From NCBI GenBank assembly GCA_016192525.1, contig JACPTZ010000153.1, positions 1 through 32,468 on the forward strand: a stretch of DNA of 32,468 nucleotides. The letters run 5' to 3'. Below the pieces are notes generated by a model. The model worked only from the letters and a program-made list of their open reading frames with translations, did no database searches and was not told where the DNA came from. Below are positions 13,201-19,200 of the stretch, piece after piece. Position 1 is the stretch's first letter. Every line of letters begins with the position of its first letter. A program made the translations under genes and the position numbers. This DNA comes from Planctomycetota bacterium. GTDB lineage: Bacteria > Planctomycetota > MHYJ01 > JACPTZ01.

Positions 13201-16200
13201 CAGACGATCCTCCAGCGAACCTCACCCCCGGCCGCCGGCGGTCCGAACAACTTCCATCACCTCGTCGTGAACGCGAATCGCGAGACGCTCGTCATTCCGA
13301 ACACCAATGCGAACGCGATCGGCAACCTGACGATCGGCGGCGACCTCACAATCACCTCGGGGAAGTTCGAGACGGGCCAGGACCGGACCCACGGCGTCTC
13401 GGGCAGGCTCGTCCTCAACGGAACGAACGGCAGACTTCTCTTCACCGGGTCGGGAGCGGGTTCGGCTGTCAACGTGAACAGTTCAAACGACTCGGGGGGG
13501 AGCGCCGCCCTGACGCTCGCCGGCGGCGCCCTGACGATGGGCCTCGCGGGGGACGTGCTGGCCGTCGCGGGGGGGGTCACGGTTTCCAGTGGAACCCCCG
13601 GCGCCGGAGTCACTAGCGGGCGGATCGACGTCGCCAAGGGGTGGGACGACTCGGGGGCCTCGGGCGGATGGACGCCCGCCGGGGGGACGGTCCGTTTCAA
13701 CGGCGGGACGGTGGCGACGTACGCCATCAAGCAACGGACCGCGGCGACCCGGAACCGCTTCTACCATCTGACGATCGACCCCTCCGTGGCGGCCACCTAC
13801 CAGGTGGTGGAGGTGGTTACGACGGCCACCTATCCGTCCGGCGCCCCCTTCCAGGTTCTGGGCAACATGGCGGTCTCCGTGGGGATATTCGATGCGGAGA
13901 ACGCCGCAGCCGACGATCCGTTCGTCTCCATCGGCGGGACGCTTACGATCTCAGCAGGCGCCCTGTTCGACGCCGAGGGAGACATCGCCACGATCGCCGT
14001 CGCCGGAAGCACCACCGTGGGCGGCGAACTCCGCATCCCGGACGGCACCTTCGACGCGGACGGGATCTTCGACGCCACAGGAGGGACGGTCACCTTCCTC
14101 GCCGCCGGGACCGGGACGCTGAAACTCGGCGCCGCCGTCACGAGTCTCGGGACCTTCACCGCCGGGAACGGGACGGTGATCTACGACGCCACGACCGCCC
14201 AGACCGTCGACGCCGTCACCTACTACAACCTCTCGCTCACTAAGGGGACGAGCGCCGCGGCGGCGGACCGCACGGCCACCGCCGGCGCGGGGTTCACGAT
14301 CTCCAACAACCTCACGATCGCCGAGAACGGCGGGTTTGACACGATCTTCGCCATCGGCGCCAATACCGTTGTGGTGACTGGCGCCACCTCCTGCCCCGGC
14401 GAGGTGAAGATCGGGACCGGGAAATTCGATGCCAACGGGTCGTTCGACGCGACGGGCGGGGCCGTGACCTTCACGGCCGCCGGGGAACTGGAGCTCTCCG
14501 GGGCGGTCACCAGCCTGGGCACCCTCGACGTCGGCGCATCTCCCACCGCCCTCGTCCGCTACAACAACACCACGACGGATGTGACCGTGCAGGCCGCTTG
14601 GTACGGCCGACTCATTCTCGATCCCGGCGCGGGTCGTACGCTCACCGCCTTCGCGGGGGGGACCGTCCAGACGCAGGACACCCTGACGGTGAACTCCGGG
14701 CGGTTCCTGATCCCCGACACCGGCAATGTGATGGTCGACGGCGACGGTGCCGGGACGGCCGATCTGATCGTCAGCGCGGGCGCCACGCTCGAGATGAACG
14801 GGGGGGCGACCGGCTCGACCCTCGCGATGGAGGACACGACCATCCTGCGTCTCAGCGGGACCTTCCTGGCGAACACGGGGCCGGTCTATCCGAAGGTCAC
14901 CTCGTACAGCCCCGGCGTGTCCCGCTACGAGTTCAACGTCGAATCCGGCGGACTCGTGACGATCGGCGGGATGATCCTCGAGAGCCCGTACACGAGCGCG
15001 AACCGCGGGCTGCACCTCAAGCCGGGCGCGCAGACCGTCGGACTGGACATCGACAACGTCACGTTTGACGCCCCCGAGGGGACCGGCGCGTTTCTCTACC
15101 TCGAACTGGGCGGCGCCGTCTCCACCGATTTCGCCTTCGGCGGCTGCACCTTCAACGGTGCGCCCCAGTACACGGTGCGGACGAACGCCACCTGGACCGC
15201 CGGGAAACGGGTCATCATGATCGGCGCCGTGAACGGCGGTCCGGCCACGGAGAACGACCGCGATTCCGGAACGGTCACCCCCGGGAGCATCGTCTGGGGC
15301 CTGCAGACGATCTGGACCGGCGGCGCGGCGACCACCTCGTGGAACACGCCGGGGAACTGGGACAACGGCATTCCCGATTTCCAGACCGACGCGATCATCC
15401 CGACTGCCGCCTGGAACCCGATCCTGGACGGCGCCGGCGGGGCCTGCGCGAAACTCGACGTCACCACGGGGGCGTTCACGATCGGTTCGGCGTTGACGCT
15501 CGACGTCTACGGGGACATCTCCAACACCGGCACGATCACGATGACGAACGGGGCGATCCGGGCGACGGGGGGGGCGCTCCAGCAGACCCTCACGCTCGGC
15601 GCTTCGGCGATGTACAACCTCACGATCGACAAGACGGCGGGAATCGTGGTCCCCGGTTCGGACCTGACGATCGCCAACGCCCTCACCATCACGAGCGGGG
15701 AGATGAGCTACGCCGCCATGGGCGCCTCGCCGCGGTCGGTCGGTTGCAACACCTTCACCCTCCAAACGGGGGGGGCTTTCACCTTTGGCGCCGGCTCGGC
15801 CGCGCGCACCCTGACCGCGACCACCTTCACGATGACCGGCGGGACGATCCTCATCGACGACGCGAACGAGACGCTCACCGCGAACGGGAACGTGACGATC
15901 TCGGGCGGGACGGTGACGATGAGCGCGGGGACGATCGTGTGCGGCGGGCACTGGGACGACACCCTCGGGGACGGGGCGTTCGTTCCGACGGGCGGGGTGG
16001 TCCGGATCACCGGCGGCACGACGCACAACGTCAGCCAGCGCAGCGCCCTGACGGCGAACACCTTCTACAATCTCGAGGTGGACAATGGCCTGGTGACCGT
16101 CGTGCCGCTCACCGCGCTCACGGTCACGAACCGCCTCCGGCTGCTCGTGGGCGCATCGAGCATCTTCGACACGGGTGTCGGCCTTACGCACACGATCGGG

Positions 16201-19200
16201 ACACAACTCCTGATCGAGGGCGGGACCTTCCGGTTCGCGACGACGGGCGACGCCACCGTGAACGTGGACGGGACCGGGGATGCGGGAGACGCGATCCCGG
16301 CCCTGAAGATCGCCGGCGGCGCGCTCAGCATGGACTCCGCAGGGGACCTCCTCAGCGTCGACGGGGGGGTGCTCATCGCCAGCGGGTCGGAGGCCGTGAC
16401 CGGCGGCGAGATCGCCGTGGCGAAGGGATGGGACGACTCGGGCGGGAGCGGGGCGTGGACGCCGACCGGGGGGACCGTGCGGTTCAACGGATCTGTCACG
16501 CCCGGGACCTATGCGATCAAGCAGCGCACGGCCGCGACGCGAAACGAGTTCAACAACCTCACGATCGCCGGGGCCTCCATCTCGTACATCTACCAAATCC
16601 AGGAGGTCGTGACGGACGCCGAGTATCCGACCGGCTTCCCCTTCCGCGTGGCCGGGGCCCTGACGGTCTCCGGGGGGCAGTTCGATCTCGAAAACGCAGC
16701 CGCGGACGATCCGTACGTCACGGTGGTCGGCGCGGTCTCGGTTTCCGCCGCGACCACTTTGGACGGGACGGCGAACGCGAGCACGTTCCGCGTCGGCGGC
16801 GACTGGTCCACCTGCGGCACGTGGAACCCTGGTTCGATGACGGTCGGGTTCAACGGCGCCGGCGTCCAGAACATCGCTTCTTCGTCGAGTACGTCGACTG
16901 AACTGGTGAACACGGCCGACAACGGCGGAGATATCACCGTCGCCGACACCAGCACGTTTGCGCCGGGAGGCGGGACCGCGTACGTCGGCGGCGACGATTT
17001 CACGTACACCGGGAAGAGCGTGCCCTCGGGGGCCGGCGGCCTCCTCGGCATCGCCGGTGTTTCCGGCGTCACGGCGTCCGGGACGAGCGTGAGAGGGACG
17101 AACACCTTCAGCAACCTCGAGGTCGGGATCGACACGACGACACCGACGGTCGTCCTCGGGAACCATACGACGGTAACCGCAACGGCGAGCAGTCTGGTCT
17201 CCGAGGGGACGCTGCGCCTGAACGGCTTCACGCTGACCCTCTCAGGCACGGGCGCCGCCCCCGGCAACACAGTGCTCTCCGGAGGGGCCCTCCAGCTCGA
17301 CGCCGGTTCGACGCTGGCCCTGGCGAGCGGCGCGACACTCACGGTGAGTGCGGGCGGGACGATCCGGACCTCAGGCACGACCTCCTCTACGCGGGCCACC
17401 ATCACCCGGAGCGGTTCGAGCGGGACCTACGACTTCGTCGTGAACGGGACCCTGGGGCTCGACTACTATCGGGTCCGGTACTGCGGCGCGAACGGGATGC
17501 AGGTGGGCGCCGGCGCCTTGGACATCGACGGACTCGGCGACGGGAACTTCGACGGGCTCGCCAACGGCGACTTCGACTTCCCGGTGGCCGGAAACGCGCT
17601 CTTGAACTTCACCGGGTACGACGGCGCCTCGCCCGCCGGGGTATACGGCTGTCGCTTCGGCAACAGCGTCGGCATGGCGAACGCCAAGGGGGTGAAGGGG
17701 ACCGTGGTGGGGGCCGCGGGGATCCTGACGTTCTTCGGCTGGAGCGGGGCGATTGGGGGGCCGGACTTCGAGATCGACGCCAGCAACAAGGTGGACTGGG
17801 CGACGACGGTCTACTCTGTCCTGTCCGGCGGCACCGTCGTGGAGCAGTACGTCGGCGTCGCCGCCGCCCTCGCGAATGCCACGGCGGCGAACAACATCGT
17901 GGAGAGTCGCGGGTCGGGGATCGAGGACCTGGGCGGGGCGTCGATCGCGTTCCCGAACCAGGCCGGAATCATCCTGCGGAACGCCTTCCTGGCCAACGGT
18001 TCGCTGCAGGGCAGCGGGGGGGGGGCCGGGAATCGCGGGACGCTGCGCAATTGTTTTGTGGCGTTCGCGGCCCTGGGGCAGAGCATCGGAGGGACGGCGG
18101 CGCTCGACTCGGTGGACAACTGCACGGTCGTCGAGGAGGTGGACGACGCGATCACCCGAATCACGGCCGGCACGGTGCGGAACACGGCCTACACCGGCGC
18201 CGCGGGCGAAATCTCCGGGGCGCAGACGACGTGTGCGACGGGAGTCGTAGCCGCGACCGTCTTCAGCGACGCCACCCGCCGCGACTACCATCTCAAGCCG
18301 GCCGCCTCTTCCCTTATCGACCAGGGGACAAACCTCGGGTTCGCCCCCGCGGACGACATCGACGGGAACACGCGCGGGATCGACGACGCGCTGACGGCCG
18401 ACGGCGGCGACCTGTCGCGGTGGGACATCGGGGCCGACGAATACGGGGCCGTCCTGGTCGGAGGGGCGCCTGGGTCGATCCCCGCCTGGTCGTCGGCCTC
18501 GGCCCCGGGCGGGGTCCTGATGGGCGCGCTCGACTCGCCCATGGATTACAGCTGGTGGATGGGGTTGCTCTACGGCGGGACCACGACCGGCGGCGCCGCC
18601 CTCAACGACTCCTTCGTCATGCTGAACCCGATGAACGGCACCGTGGCTTACAGCCTGGACTTGCCCGGCGCCCTCGGCGTCAGCAACGCCCACACCCGGG
18701 CGGTGCCGTCGACCCTGCGGCTCTCCTCCGGGACGCCCACGCAGGATCTCTTCGCCGTCTCCGTCGACACGGACAATCCGGCCGACGGCATCTCCGACAA
18801 GCTACTGTGCCTGCTGGCGACGGAGTTCCGCACGGGTACCGTCTCTGTCACGAACGCATCCGCCATCGTGACCGGGACGGGCACCGCCTGGCAGACGAGC
18901 AGTCCCGCCGCCGCGGCGAACGACAAGTTCGTCGGCCCGGACAACGTGACCTACACTGTTGGGTCCGTCGATTCCGACACGCAAATCACGCTGACGACGG
19001 CCTACGGCGGCGCGACGATCGCCGGGGCGTCCTATCGCATCGGCCGTCTGGCGCTCTACACCGGGTTCTCCGGGAACGGTGTGCTGGACAGCACGGACGG
19101 CGCGAATGCCCTTTATCAGCCGGTCGGACAGGCGACGTTCGCCGGCGACGGGACGGACAACTTTCTCTGGATCCCCGCTGCCACCGCAGTCGGCGGCACG

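Noticed and set aside
11101-13212. Eukaryotic contamination suggested by lamin-tail domains
   Set aside because: LTDs are common in bacterial extracellular proteins, and the domains are in frame within a clearly bacterial secreted protein.
13951-17166. Long antisense open frame (about 1,070 codons) opposite the giant gene
   Set aside because: It is Arg/Gly/Asp-rich with no domain or ribosome-binding site. High GC and third-position G/C in the + strand gene leave the opposite frame without stop codons.
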